Below are positions 21,446-32,345 of a stretch of 64,000 nucleotides of DNA, piece by piece; the stretch's first letter is position 1; each line of letters starts with the position of its first letter. The notes below the pieces were generated by a model, which had not been told where the DNA came from, ran no database searches, and saw only the letters and a program-made list of their open reading frames with translations. The position numbers were made by a program, and so were the translations under genes. The stretch lies in NCBI GenBank assembly GCA_946902875.1, contig OX336336.1:5116545-5180544 (forward strand), read 5' to 3'. This DNA is from Nematopogon swammerdamellus. Its lineage: Eukaryota; Arthropoda; Insecta; Lepidoptera; Adelidae.

Positions 21446-21761
21446 GGAAAAAATAGCCTCATAGAAGTTAGATAGATTTGGTAATTTAAGAGCTCAAGTT
21501 TCACGCCTGTGGGATGAGACGACACTCTCCGGATTTGAAACTTTACCAAGAGTGCATAAATTACAAGTTCGCAGGCTCAACTCTTCAGTCTGTAGAACTC
21601 TCGAAGGACGCAGGGGTAAAAGCTTAGATATACCAGGCGTTAGATAGTTTTATCGATTTTCAGTCGGTCGCTCAGGCAACCGTGCAACCCCAGGAAAAAT
21701 CCTAGCTGTAAAATTGCCACAAACACCATACTTAAAATTAAAAGCAAAATAACTTCGTACC

Positions 21762-22075
21762 GTGTGGGGCCTGTAATTTAAAGAATACCCCACTGCATCT
21801 CTACCCGTGTATATCGTAAAAGGCGACTAAGGGATATGACTCCCTTCTTATATTACTAGGTGGTAGGGTCTAACCCGCCCGGGTTGGTACCGCCGCCGCG
21901 CTGAATGAAAGGTCGGTCGAAACGGCTATGTAAATAGTTTGTTTTCCGTCCAGTTCAGTGTAGCCGGCACGACCGAAGAGAAGCAATGACGTGGCACCAA
22001 GTTCATCCGGTGTTATGGGCTGACATCACGGATGTTGTAGGTGATGTAGCCAACCGTGTCAGTTTCTTTAAAAAA
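21762..22075 (+). mobile_element. SINE-C copy (family C head on SINE-B body)
   Basis: The head has CACTGCATCTCTACCCGTGT and GTAAAAGGCGACTAAGGGAT. At GGATATGACTCCCTTCTTAT it changes into the SINE-B body (AACCCGCCCGGGTTGGTACC) and the SINE-B 3' tail (GTAGCCAACCGTGTCAGTTT and an A run). The same junction recurs at 63900-63930, so it is a real subfamily and not a chance fusion. Confidence 0.82.
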
Positions 22076-22176
22076 AAAGATCTTCTTCAAGTATATTCCC
22101 ACAGTGTGTGAAAGCTCATCGCAGTGGTCCTTTCCAAGTGTATACCACATCTTGAATCTCTAAAGATTCTCTAGAG

Positions 22177-22463
22177 CAGCGGTTCCTAATTATTTTCGTC
22201 TACGGAACCCTAAATGATCGTCCTTCGGTTGGCGGAACAACAAGTCAATTAAAAAAGTTAATTAGATATTGTGAACATAAAAACAAAATTTATGTGACTT
22301 ATACATAATTTATGATACTAAATTGTTGGCGGATTGTCATGTTTGATTTGAATAGCAAGACTATAGTTTGAAATAAAAAACATTTTAGAGCGTTTTATGC
22401 TTTTTCCGTTTTATGCTTTTACCCTTCCACGGAACCCCACGGAACACCTTTTCGGAACCGCTG
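22177..22463. mobile_element. hAT MITE, 287 bp, with 8-bp target duplication
   Basis: Termini CAGCGGTTCCTAATTATTTT and (inverted) CAGCGGTTCCGAAAAGG. The flanks CTCTAGAG (22169-22176) and CTCTAAAG (22464-22471) match at 7 of 8 positions and fit the hAT consensus. Its ends and several inner strings match the 609-bp element at 13716-14324, so it is a deletion derivative of that family. Confidence 0.92.
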
Positions 22464-22479
22464 CTCTAAAGCCTCGTCT

Positions 22480-23720
22480 AGAGCAGGAGACATGGCTATA
22501 TGTAAAATAGGCGTGGACATTTTTTCAAAAAAATGTTTTCTTTCTTTTCTGGTCTCCGCCAAATTGCCATACGTAGTTTGAGATCGTTGCAAATACGCCA
22601 GTGGTTCTGCGCCGCGCATATCGTGACGGCTGCTGCTGCTCCAACAGCTACGTCGTTAAATAGTCTAACTGGCGGGGCGGCGTAGCGATCGCATCAGCAA
22701 ACATGTATGTGGACAGTCGATAGCGCGGCAGTCTGACACTACATTACAGTTTTAGCGTCCCGGGTATATGTCGAGTATTCGCACAGTTACAACAGCTCTA
22801 ACTCACATGGCGTATCCTACATTGACCTATTCAAACAAGCAAAGCAAACCTAGGTACTACGAAGGTGTAAAGATGCGTCAAAAGAAACGTTGCTGAAGTC
22901 TAGTTGCTGGCAGGGTGCTGGACATATTTATTGTGTTACATTGTAGGTCAAACGATATAACATTTCAACCCCCGAAACTACGCCTAATTAAGGTCGCCTG
23001 AAAGATCTGTGAAAAAAATACATAGGTGCAGATCGAATTAAGTAGATATGTTCTTTTTTTAAAGGTTTTTAAGTCGGTTAAATAGTTCCAATTTTCTAGG
23101 ATGCGCGCACATCAACGGTTATCAAACTCTTTAATTTATCTCAAATGAAACGCCCCTTACCGCTTGACCACAAGCTGGTAAGTAAATTTAAACACAGTTA
23201 GTATATCATACTATTTCGAAACATCGTCATATTCGATCTCAAACGAAAATGTACAATCTATAAATAAGGTATTCTATGTAGACGTTGACAGGTGGCAATA
23301 TTGCCGGGAATCCATTTTGACCGGTCCCTCATCGCCGAGTCATAGTTTAAACAGACTAGTTAACCATCTTCATACAAGCGCGCCGATTCCGCACTCACAT
23401 AAGTGCGCGCCAGCGACCGCTATCCGTACACAACCACTACTTACATGCTCACTTTCCTCGCTTGTAGTCAGTGATCGCCACCGCGCGCTTATATTTCATT
23501 TATATATTTATTATAATTTCTTTAATATAATATGTCTTTATTCAAAAAAATTCTTAAAAATATAATAACAAGCATAAAACTCAATTTAGATAAAATTATA
23601 AAATGAAATATGAAGAATATTTCATTTTATAGTTTAAAATTGGAGACTGCTTGAAAAGTCCCCATGATGGAAGCCGCATTCCCTCTCTGTACTGCTAGGC
23701 TGATTTTGAATTATTTTAAA
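22480..23720. other. No recognisable gene
   Basis: Mixed composition with moderately GC-rich pieces at 22600-22760 and 23300-23500. No open frame with similarity that I recognise. Confidence 0.4.

Positions 23721-23722
<2 letters not shown>

Positions 23723-23763
<41 letters not shown>
23723..23763 (+). repeat. (TC)n microsatellite
   Basis: About 20 uninterrupted TC units. Confidence 0.95.
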
Positions 23764-23767
<4 letters not shown>

Positions 23768-24239
23768 ATGCATTGGGCTCACTACCTATCAATTGTGTTA
23801 GTGTTGTGAGTTGTGACAGCCCTGGTGGCTCGGCGCAGCGTAGTTAGGTAATTATTTAAAAAACAGGCTCCAGTTAACCTACTCGTCTCCTTTTACTATG
23901 GCCGATTGTCCACGTATCGTCCATTCTTCGCGTCATGCCACTTATATGTGAAGCTTCGTGTCGCGACGCTGTGACGTAGAATAATGCCTTCGTCTTAATT
24001 TAAGTGTCATTTTGCTAGAGGACGATTTTCGTGCGGAGGAGGTTCGTTCATATTTTTTGTGACATTGAGCTTTCTGCTACGTCAAAATCCTAGACATTTT
24101 TCGCCTGGCGCAGGAAAAATTCACGTCATTATTTACGAACTGCTCCATGAGTGAAGTAACATTAATAGAACCTTGTAACACTAACTTACTACTCGACTAC
24201 CACGTAACCTACTACTGTAGGATACGCGAGTGAACATTT
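23764..24239. other. No recognisable gene
   Basis: No supported feature. Confidence 0.4.
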
Positions 24240-24465
24240 CATTTATTTATTTATTTAATTTGATTGAAATCAATAACATCACATACATTACATGTATTAG
24301 CGTATAGTTGTATTTTATAATACAACTATACGCTAATACACTAAAACTAATCTAAAATTAATATTTAGAAAACCTACAAAAATTAATTTCTGAAAAGTCC
24401 GCCGAAGCCCCGTCTCTGCTGACGCCAAGTGTACCCAGCACGCTCGCCGCGTTACCCCTCTGAAT
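24240..24465 (-). pseudogene. RLE-type retrotransposon, extreme 3' fragment with hairpin
   Basis: The minus strand from about 24462 reads QRGNAASVLGTLGVSRDGAS. This is the last conserved block of the family at 58940-61921, followed by an AT-rich 3' UTR. A perfect 46-base hairpin (24294-24339; arms of 21, loop TTAT, arm GTATTAGCGTATAGTTGTATT split from its mirror) lies inside the UTR. The insertion ends in an AAATAAATAAATAAAT-type tail at 24240-24256. Confidence 0.78.
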
Positions 24466-24565
24466 TAAGTTATATTTCGATTATTTTTATTTGGAAATTA
24501 GTTAATTTGAGACTAGTTAGAATGAATAATTTTATAAGTGTTATCTTTGACCAGCACTTTAGTGA

Positions 24566-24622
24566 GGACATTATCATCAGCCTGTGTCGGTCCACTGCTG
24601 GACATAGGGCTCTCCCAAGGCA
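24566..24622 (+). repeat. Retroelement tail fragment
   Basis: TCATCAGCCTGTGTCGGTCC and ACTGCTGGACATAGGGCTCT form a motif widespread in lepidopteran intergenic DNA. Assignment to a LINE family is from memory. Confidence 0.45.
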
Positions 24623-24779
24623 CGCATTATTGAGTTTTTATTACTATTGTATGGGCTTGTCCTTATTACGTTAGTATTTTAGTAATATATAAGTCAACGG
24701 TCCTCGAATTTTTTCGCGCACAGCGTATATTATATCCGAATTCTCAAAAAAAAAAAAACATTAATTAAAACGCCGCAGG

Positions 24780-25085
24780 CCGTTTATATGTCCGAACGAC
24801 GTGCCGTGTCGCTAGTGAGCGGCGCGGGCGGCTCGCCCGCCTATCGTGTCGGTAGTCCGGCCGAAACATATCCGGCTGTCGCGGTCGATTCTGTATCTGT
24901 TCACTGTCGGACGGAAATTACGCAAGTAGCGCTCTTCTCGCGAATTTCATTAACCGGAAACCTAATCGTAGGATGCTATTTCGGGTGCCATTCGCAAACG
25001 ATTATATCCGGGCGCCGTGTTGCTTTGAGAGTACGAAAACAGTCCATTTGGCAAGACACAATTCGCGCTCGTTCATAATTAAAAT
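24780..25085 (+). other. Unassigned GC-rich open stretch
   Basis: A frame of 96 codons (24788-25078) in sequence distinctly more GC-rich than its flanks. I recognise no domain. It could be a CpG-rich regulatory stretch, an untranslated exon or an unknown repeat. There is no splice or promoter evidence strong enough to choose. Confidence 0.3.
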
Positions 25086-25112
25086 TGTATGAATTGTATA
25101 TTTGGACAGAGG

Positions 25113-25490
25113 TTTTTTTATTTTTTATGGAAACTGACTGACACATCCGGTATGTCAGCCCATAACACCATGGTGAACTAGTTGCCGTGTCAGTGCTTCC
25201 CTTCGGTCGTGCCGGCTACAATTAACTGGACTGAAAACACGAACTATTTAAATATCCGTTTCAACCGACCTTTCATTCAGTGCGGTGGTAACAATCCGGG
25301 CGGGTTAAACCCTACCACCTAGTAAGGTAAGAAGGGAAGGGACCTACAGTTTTACGTGGAATCCGAACCGCGGTCAGCCTCCAACGGTCGAGCGGTCACA
25401 CATCCATCCACTGGCCGCGCCCAGGTGTGCTTACGATCCGACCGACACAGTCGACCGACCGCACCACTGAGTTTCACCAAGGCTGACATA
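25113..25490 (-). mobile_element. SINE-B copy, near full length
   Basis: TTTTTATGGAAACTGACTGA at the 3' end, the body GGCGGGTTAAACCCTACCAC, then the head with the complement of GGTTCGGATTCCACG. The 5S-like block is degenerate here (complement near 25395-25420), and the A-box side ends in GCCTTGGTGAAACTCAGTGG on the minus strand. Confidence 0.82.
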
Positions 25491-26040
25491 ATAAACTGTT
25501 CATATCTATGTGCAGTGAAACTTGATTCGCTAGGTTCTTCTGATACCTAAGTACTCAATCTACGTGCAAGTTCGTGATGTATATGAGGAATTAAAATGTA
25601 CTTAAATAAATAACGATTGAGTATAAGCAATGTTCGTTCACGTCACTACCAATGAAATAATTTTATTAAGCGTCAATCGTATCAGCTTTGTTAAATTTGA
25701 TTCTCCAATTAATTACAAATTTATTTAATTCTACCTAGCTTAGTAATTGGTTCAGCTTAATTAAAGCGGCACTTTTTTCCGTGAAGCCCAAGTTTTTGGC
25801 CGCGTCTGAGTTTCGATCAGCTCCGGCGAGTTTTCAATTAAAAAATGTTGATGAAGAAAATCGAGTTTGATCCTATCGTTAGCATTTTGCGGCGGAGGAA
25901 CGAATAATTTTTGCGAGAAAGTTCACAGAGGTCGATCCAATGTTGCATAAGTACCTATACTAGTTGCAGAACATCAGCTTTTATCACTCAACTTTTATAT
26001 TAAACTTTTTTCATGACACGGATTCTTACACGCCTTTCCA
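25491..26040. other. No recognisable gene
   Basis: AT-rich; nothing assignable. Confidence 0.4.
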
Positions 26041-26046
26041 ATGTGC

Positions 26047-27260
26047 ACCACCTCCTCTCCGCCGCTTCGCCACAGAGTCATCAGCGACTCCAGGCACAGC
26101 ATGTTCACACTGACATCACACAGCAGGGTGATGTCTGCACCACGCCGACACCGACTGCTCTACGATGACTACACTCACATGGCACTACTGGCGCGGCGGT
26201 GCAGAAGCTGCAGAAGACTGCCGTCGCCGCCGGAGGAGCAGAGACTCCTGGAGCGGGTGGCGCCGCGCCTCCTCCTCCCCACCGCCCCGCCACGAGTCAT
26301 CAGCGACTCCAGGCACAGCATGTTCACACCGACATCACACAGCAGGGTGATGTCTGCACCACGCCGACACCGACTGCTCTACGATGACTACACTCACATG
26401 GCGCTACTGGCGCGGCGGTGCAGAAGCTGCAGCAGACTGCCGTCGCCGCCGGAGGAGCAGAGACTCCTGGAGCGCGTGGCGCTGCGCCTCCTCCTCCCCC
26501 CCGCCCCGCCACGAGTCATCAGCGATTCCAGGCACAGCATGTCCACACCGACATCACACAGCAGGGGAATGTCTGCACCACGCCGACACCGACTCCTCTA
26601 CGATGACTACACTCACATGGCGCTGCTGGCGCGGCGGTGCAGAAGCTGCAGCAGACTGCCGTCGCCGCCGGAGGAGCAGAGACTCCTGGAGCGCGCGCGG
26701 CGCCGCGCCTCCTCCTCCCCGCCGCCCCGCCACCGAGTCATCAGCGACTCCAGGCATAGCATGTCCACACCGACATCACACAGCAGGGGAATGTCTGCAC
26801 CACGCCGACACCGACTGCTCTACGATGACTACACTCACATGGCGCTGCTGGCGCGGCGGTGCAGAAGCTGCAGCAGACTGCCGTCGTCGCCGGAGGAGCA
26901 GAGACTCCTGGAGCGCGCGCGGCGCCGCGCCTCCTCCTCCCCGCCGCCCCGCCACCGAGTCATCAGCGACTCCAGGCACAGCATGTCCACACCGACATCA
27001 CACAGCAGGGGAATGTCTGCACCACGCCGACACCGACTGCTCTACGATGACTACACTCACATGGCGCTGCTGGCGCGGCGGTGCAGAAGCTGCAGCAGAC
27101 TGCCGTCGCCGCCGGAGGAGCAGAGACTCCTGGAGCGCGCGCGGCGCCGCGCCTCCTCCCTCCCGCCGCCCCGCCACCGAGTCATCAGCGACTCCAGGCA
27201 CAGCATGTCCACACCGACATCACACAGCAGGGGAATGTCTGCAGCTCGCCGACACCGGGT
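26047..27260 (+). repeat. GC-rich tandem array of 219/222-bp units, open in several frames
   Basis: Units start at 26077 (219 bp), 26296 (219), 26515 (222), 26737 (222) and 26959 (222), with a partial sixth at 27181. Each period is a multiple of three, so one ATG frame (26041-27270, 409 codons) stays open throughout, with units containing RRHRLLYDDYTHMALLARRC and SPPEEQRLLER. A second + frame is open for over 320 codons and minus-strand frames for about 67 codons each, so openness alone is not evidence of coding. Changes between units in the 409-codon frame are a roughly even mix of silent (e.g. GCA/GCG, CTA/CTG, GAC/GAT) and replacing. No signal peptide, known domain or clear splice site. 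Best described as a macrosatellite with possible coding use. Confidence 0.85.
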
Positions 27261-27270
27261 CTTTGATTAA

Positions 27271-27945
27271 TTTGATAGCACACTTAGGCAGGACTTCGAT
27301 TGGAGGGATTCCATTTTGTTTTTCTATTTATGGACGGTTCGTGCGCTTTCGGACGTATACTTTGTGACAACAATAAAATGCTTCACCTGTCAGACGTAAC
27401 CGTCTTCAGCGGTGACGTCGCAGACTGGTCATAGATGGAACAAAATAGAATTACTTGCTTATAGTCTTATCGACTGTGTTTATATTGTGTTGATCAGATC
27501 ACATGACTAATTGCAGATGATACATTAATCAAAAGCGATGTTGTTGTTTCTTTATTAATATTTCTTCTGCATATTAGCAAAAACCAAAATATGTCTGTAA
27601 ATTCTTACGACTGGATTTGGAGTTAAATCGAATAATGTGTGAGAGGCCCTGCCATCACTGTCAACGCAATACGTTACAGAGAGAAACAAGAAACAAAGTT
27701 TGACCCCAGAGAGACGTGATTGATGGATGGCAGGTGTGGCGACGAATGTTATTAGTTTTGTTTCATACAGTATAACATTGATAACCAATAGATAAACTGA
27801 CATAGCTAATTAACTACAGAAGAAATTTGGTAAAACTTTAATAAGGAGCTGCGCAGAATTAATTCAATTTACTTCAGAACATAAACGTCGGGGGAATCCA
27901 TTAAAGGTTGCCTACCGCAATAGTTAGTTTCTTTTGCCTTCGTTT
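27271..27945. other. No recognisable gene
   Basis: AT-rich. Nothing assignable. Confidence 0.4.
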
Positions 27946-28277
27946 TTAGGTTTCCGTATCCCGTACGGAAGCCTATTACTAAGCCTACAACGTCTGTCTG
28001 TCTGTATGTCTGTCTGTCCGTCCGTCCGTCCGTCCATCCGTGGAATCATAATACTAGCCGGTTGAAATTTTCACAGAATGTGTTATTTTGGCGGATATAA
28101 AGACAAATAATAAAAAAATTTTAAAGAGAAAAATGAAGGGGGAACCCCCCATTCAAGAAACGCGTTTTTCAGCATTTTTAGGGTCCCGTCGCAAAGTGCG
28201 AAAAAAGGGACCCTTATTTTTTGTGGTGCGGAAACCTCGGTGCGCGAGTCCGACTCGCACTTGGCCGGGTTTTTTAT
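27946..28277 (+). mobile_element. (GTCY)n MITE
   Basis: TTTTTAGGTTTCCGTATCCC start, (GTCT)/(GTCC) run at 27990-28035, inner GTTGAAATTTTCACAGAATG, end TCGCACTTGGCCGGGTTTTT. A second AGGGTCCCGTCGC string at 28180 suggests a nested or duplicated end. Confidence 0.8.
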
Positions 28278-28299
28278 TATTTAATTACAAACAATAGAA

Positions 28300-28520
28300 C
28301 GGGCACTCGTTAAGTAACAATACGAGCCGCGAACTCATCAATCTGCGTGACAGTTTCCCGCCGAGCCGTCAGCTGTCGAACCGAGAGGGCGCGCGTGTTC
28401 CAACTTTGGGCATGTCGCGTGTAGGGCGCTCGCGGCGTGACTGCCGCCGCGACTAGCGAGCCGGCGGCAACCCCCGCTAGTGATGCGACCCGCTCCGCCG
28501 CTTCCACAGCGATTACCGAA
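28300..28520. other. Unassigned GC-rich stretch
   Basis: A minus-strand frame of 65 codons, rich in Ala and Arg, spans GC-rich DNA. I do not recognise it. It could be a decayed LINE ORF piece. Confidence 0.3.
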
Positions 28521-28689
28521 CTGTCGATTTATGCTTGAGATAGATTAGATTATGGTTGAATTAATAATTTTTTTATTAGCTGTTAAGTTAGATTTCAAAT
28601 GTTAATTCGAGTATTTCTAGTAATTTTAGATAGTAATTTTGTTTTTTTTTAACTCCCGACGAATAAAAGAGGAGTGTTACATAAAAATA

Positions 28690-28752
28690 GAAATTAGGTG
28701 CTACGGGACCCTAGGTGAGCGAGTCCGCCTCGCACTTGGCCGTTTTTTTAAT
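28690..28752 (+). mobile_element. (GTCY)n MITE, right-end fragment
   Basis: GGACCCTAGGTGAGCGAGTC and CGCACTTGGCCGTTTTTTTA are the terminal segment only. Confidence 0.55.
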
Positions 28753-28798
28753 GCAACCTATTTGAAAAACCTTGTATGTTTTATTACATGATATTTCC

Positions 28799-28846
28799 AA
28801 AGAGTTTGTATTACGTCGCTGCGCAGCGACGTAATACAAACTCTTT
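28799..28846. repeat. Perfect 48-bp palindrome without spacer
   Basis: 24-base arms meet directly at GCTGC|GCAGC. The left arm begins AAAGAGTTTGTATTACGTCG and every base is matched on the right. No known element end was recognised around it. Confidence 0.95.
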
Positions 28847-29021
28847 CGATAGGCATACAATTAGGCAATTTAAATAGGCATACCTATTCCTTATAATATC
28901 TTTATTTTTCGGGGACCGTCAAAGGGTTAAAATGTTTAAAGAAGAAATTACCTTTGAGCCGGATCACGAAACGTACTTCCGAAGTATGAACACTAATGTG
29001 GTAATTATTTTCTAGTACATA

Positions 29022-29929
29022 GGCTGTTCCGAAAATTGTTAGTGAAATGAAAAATAGTTAGAATATGAAAATAAATTATTTACAGCTTTTCAAAATATTT
29101 CACTCCAACCCCTATGCACTTATGCATTCGGGTGAACCAGGTTTCAAAACATTTCAAAAACGTATCTTGCGGGAGGTCGAAAAATAACCGCCGAAATTCT
29201 TCGACGGCCTCGTCTGCAGTGTTGAATTTTCGCCTGCGAAGCATTTTTTTTATCGTGGGAAATAAAAAAAAATCGCATGGAGCTAAATCTGGGCTGTACG
29301 GAGGATGGGATAACCGAAGTTGCCAAATAGTCCATGTTTCTACCGGTGTGTGAGCGGGCGCGTTATCTTGGTGAAAAAGAATGCCGCGGACGCCGCTCCT
29401 TGGGCGCTCGCTATTCAACTCCCCGAAAGCTTGAGGCAGACAAACTTCGCAATACCAATCTTCAGTTCAGCCTGAATCTCCCGATGTGTAATGTGTCTAT
29501 TCTCCCGCAATAGCCACTCTACCCTGATGACGTTTTCATGAGTGACTGCAGTTGATGGGCGGCCGAGTCAGGTCATCGTTTAGGTTCTCTCGACCACGTT
29601 TAAATTCACGAAACCAATAAGTAACTGTTGCTAACGCAGGAGCAGACTCCCCAAAAGCAGCTTGCAAATTTTCGTGAGATTCCTTGAAGGTTAACCCTAG
29701 TTTATAAGCATAGAAAATCATAACACGAAAAGCTTCTCGCGAGACGTCCATTCTTTCAAATAAAATATGAGTGACGGATAACCGTTAAAAATATTTAAAA
29801 AAAGAACGACACATAGGTGGCCAATAATTTTCAATAAGGAGATTTGTATTTAAATTAGCCGTCAAATCAAAATAGTTTCAGGAAAAAAAATTTTTTATTT
29901 ATTCTGTGGCTAACAATTTTCGGAACAGC
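29022..29929 (-). pseudogene. Mariner transposon with deleted transposase
   Basis: Terminal inverted repeats of about 20 bases (GCTGTTCCGAAAATTGTTAG and its complement) bound 908 bp. On the minus strand the transposase starts at 29751 (MDVSREAFRVMIFYAYKLG, helix-turn-helix part through WFREFKRGRENLNDDLTRP). It shifts frame near 29550 and continues as VEWLLRENRHITHREIQ. A deletion then joins it to the catalytic end (GILFHQDNAPAHT, PYSPDLAPCDFFLFP, ending at a stop at 29080). The first catalytic Asp region is lost. The two visible Asp residues are separated by 30 residues instead of the 34 of DD34D mariners, so a small second deletion is likely. The copy cannot make active transposase but could still be moved in trans. 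A clean TA duplication was not seen. Confidence 0.9.
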
Positions 29930-30520
29930 TCACGTATATGTAAGTGTAACTCATCTATGATTTTATTGGTGATGTGAGACTGCGTCTGACTCGAATTTCG
30001 AGAAGTGTACCGCCAATATTACTTACCTGATAGATTCAGTTTTAATATATGCTTCATCTATCAGCGCAAATCGATAGCTTTTTGGAAACACTCTTTTTAA
30101 TTAACTTCGCTCGATAGAAAAAAATCATGAACATGCCTCTGAATTTAGTTATAAAAACGTATTTAAGGCAACGTGACCAAATCAAGGCTTTGTAAAAAAT
30201 ATATTTTATTTGTTGAATATTTATATCTAAATCCGTAGCTTTTTACTTTTTTCTTTTAATCCGCAGTTTTGTAATAAAAATATAAAAACCTAATTTGATT
30301 GATTGCTTCCTACTCTACTACTACCAGCGAAAGCGGCGCCTTGAAAGAGTACAGGTGAACACGGGTTGACAGGACCTTAAGAGTGCTTTCTTCTCTACAT
30401 AAACTTACATATCACCAAAACATCGTACCGCACGCACCACTGGCTGCGTCGTGGAGGTTTCCCACCCCCGCACCTTAACCTCTCCCTTCCTCGTGACCTG
30501 AAACACACGCGATTAAAAAA
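29930..30520. other. No recognisable gene
   Basis: AT-rich; nothing assignable. Confidence 0.4.
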
Positions 30521-30660
30521 AACACCACCGCCCCCCCCCCCCCCCCCCCCCCGCCGCTGTCGCTGCCCCCCTCACATTATGACGCCTTCTTGCTGGTGCA
30601 CCACCGCCCCTCCCCCCTCCCCTTCTCTTCCTCCGCCCCGCCATCGCACCCCGCTGGAAG
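30520..30660 (+). repeat. C22 tract and pyrimidine-rich stretch
   Basis: Uninterrupted C from 30531 to 30552, then a C/T-rich stretch with CCCCTCCCCCCTCCCCTTCT. Strongly strand-asymmetric. Confidence 0.85.
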
Positions 30661-30939
30661 ATTAGAGTGATTCGCGACGGGAATGCGGTCGCGTAGGTAC
30701 TAAGCTTGTTACATTCCCACTGCCTGTTCGTAGAATTGCATTTTATAGTATTACTCAAGTCGCAAGAGGATTTTCTGGCATACGAAATAGAAATAATATT
30801 TTATTTTACACTTTTAACAATGGCTCCTGTCAGGCCGACACGACATTCGTAACCCCCGCATACGACCGAATGTCCATGGGCGTCGCTAGGCTCCTCATAA
30901 GAAATAATTATAGACTTTTAATTTTAAAAAAAGACAAGT

Positions 30940-31045
30940 TGTCATGGTAAAGGGCGACAGACTGGCTACCTGTCATGTTCGCACGGTCCTTCTACCGAAT
31001 CATTCAGTAGGTTTGCACCTTACTTGCTGCTTGATAGAGTTTATG
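30940..31045 (+). repeat. Family C repeat fragment
   Basis: AAAGGGCGACAGACTGGCTA and CACGGTCCTTCTACCGAATC match the middle of the unit. Confidence 0.65.
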
Positions 31046-31057
31046 TTGTCCTAATTT

Positions 31058-31103
31058 TTAGGGTTCCGTATCAGGTACGGGACCCTATTACTAAGCCTAC
31101 GCC

Positions 31104-31182
<79 letters not shown>

Positions 31183-31504
31183 CGTCTGTCCGAGGGCTGT
31201 ATCTCTTGAACCGTAATAGGTAGCCCGTAGCCCGTTGAAATTTTCACAAAAAATGTGTTACTACGGCCGATATAACAACAAATAAACGAATAAGAAAAAG
31301 TAAAAAATTCACGGGGGTTCCCATAGAAGAAACCAAAAAGTGTATGCGCGCGCGCCATCTACCGAATAGATTATGAAGCATGACATTAACTAATATGAAG
31401 CATTTCATAACACGCCATCTAGATGGCGTGAGTAGCGCTAGCCGTGACATGGCGATACGGGACCCTCGGTGCGCGAGTTCGATTCGTACTTGGCCGGTTT
31501 TTTT
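31058..31504 (+). mobile_element. (GTCY)n MITE, most complete copy
   Basis: TTTTTAGGGTTCCGTATCAG start. The (GTCT)n then (GTCC)n array runs over 31103-31190 and holds more than 20 units. Inner CTGTATCTCTTGAACCGTAA and GTGTATGCGCGCGCGCCATC; end CGTACTTGGCCGGTTTTTTT. A class of lepidopteran MITE with hitchhiking (GTCY)n microsatellites has been described, and this family fits that description. Confidence 0.85.
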
Positions 31505-32075
31505 TGTTACACGTGATGGTTGATGCTATCCTATAATTTAGGTAACTGAGATCTTGCAACACATCACTGCTTACTCTGCCCGATGTAATTTAATAAATGC
31601 CTAAATATTGGTTGCTCCAATGAAAAATTGGACACGTAAACACTAATAATGCTATTGTTGTGAATAAGGTCGACGGGAAGAAATTTGACCCTGCAATAAG
31701 TCCACCTTTTACACCGAGGAAACAGTGCAGCCCAAAAGGAGCCATATTAAGTCTAAAATGTGGCTTAATATAATATAATAGCTAACTAAAGTTGTACATG
31801 CACACTTTCGACTAAAATTGTTTTCCTTGATTTTATAGGAGCACACGAGAGGTTTTAAAACGTTTCCAAACGCGCTCGCAGAGTTTAAATTACTGCTCGT
31901 CATCGCACATGTCAGCGGTGTCACTAACGGATGGGTGGCAGGTAGGCACGGATCCAGAGAGGAGATGTTGATGGGGCTATGATATATATAGTTAGAAAAA
32001 AAAAACCTTTTTTACCATATTTTGTACGGAATCCTAAAACGCCAAAGTCTAAGGTTTATAAGACAAGGATAATTC
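31505..32075. other. No recognisable gene
   Basis: AT-rich; nothing assignable. Confidence 0.4.
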
Positions 32076-32345
32076 TACATCACCTACTACATGCGTGATG
32101 TCAGCCCTTGGTGCTATGCCAGTGCTTCCCTTCAGTTCTGCCGGCTAAACTGAACTGGAGGAAAAACTATTTACATAACCGTTTAAACCGACCTTAGTAA
32201 AGTAATAGGGAAGGGTTCTACAGTTTTACGTCGAATCCGAACCACGGTCAGCCTCCAACGGTTACCCATCCAATTGACAGCGGCCAGGTGTGCTTATGAT
32301 AACGATAGACAGTCGACCCACCGCACCGCTGAGCTATCGAGGCGG
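32076..32345 (-). mobile_element. SINE-B copy, internally deleted
   Basis: 3' part CATCACCTACTACATGCGTG and GATGTCAGCCC. The body is shortened (ACATAACCGTTTAAACCGAC directly followed by CTTAGTAAAGTAATAGGGAA). The head is reduced, with the 5S-like block mostly lost, ending CACCGCTGAGCTATCGAGGC. Confidence 0.75.

Noticed and set aside
26041..27270. 409-codon open frame as a host gene
   Set aside because: Openness follows from a GC-rich repeat with a period divisible by three. Another + frame and minus frames are also open, and no domain or splice context supports coding.
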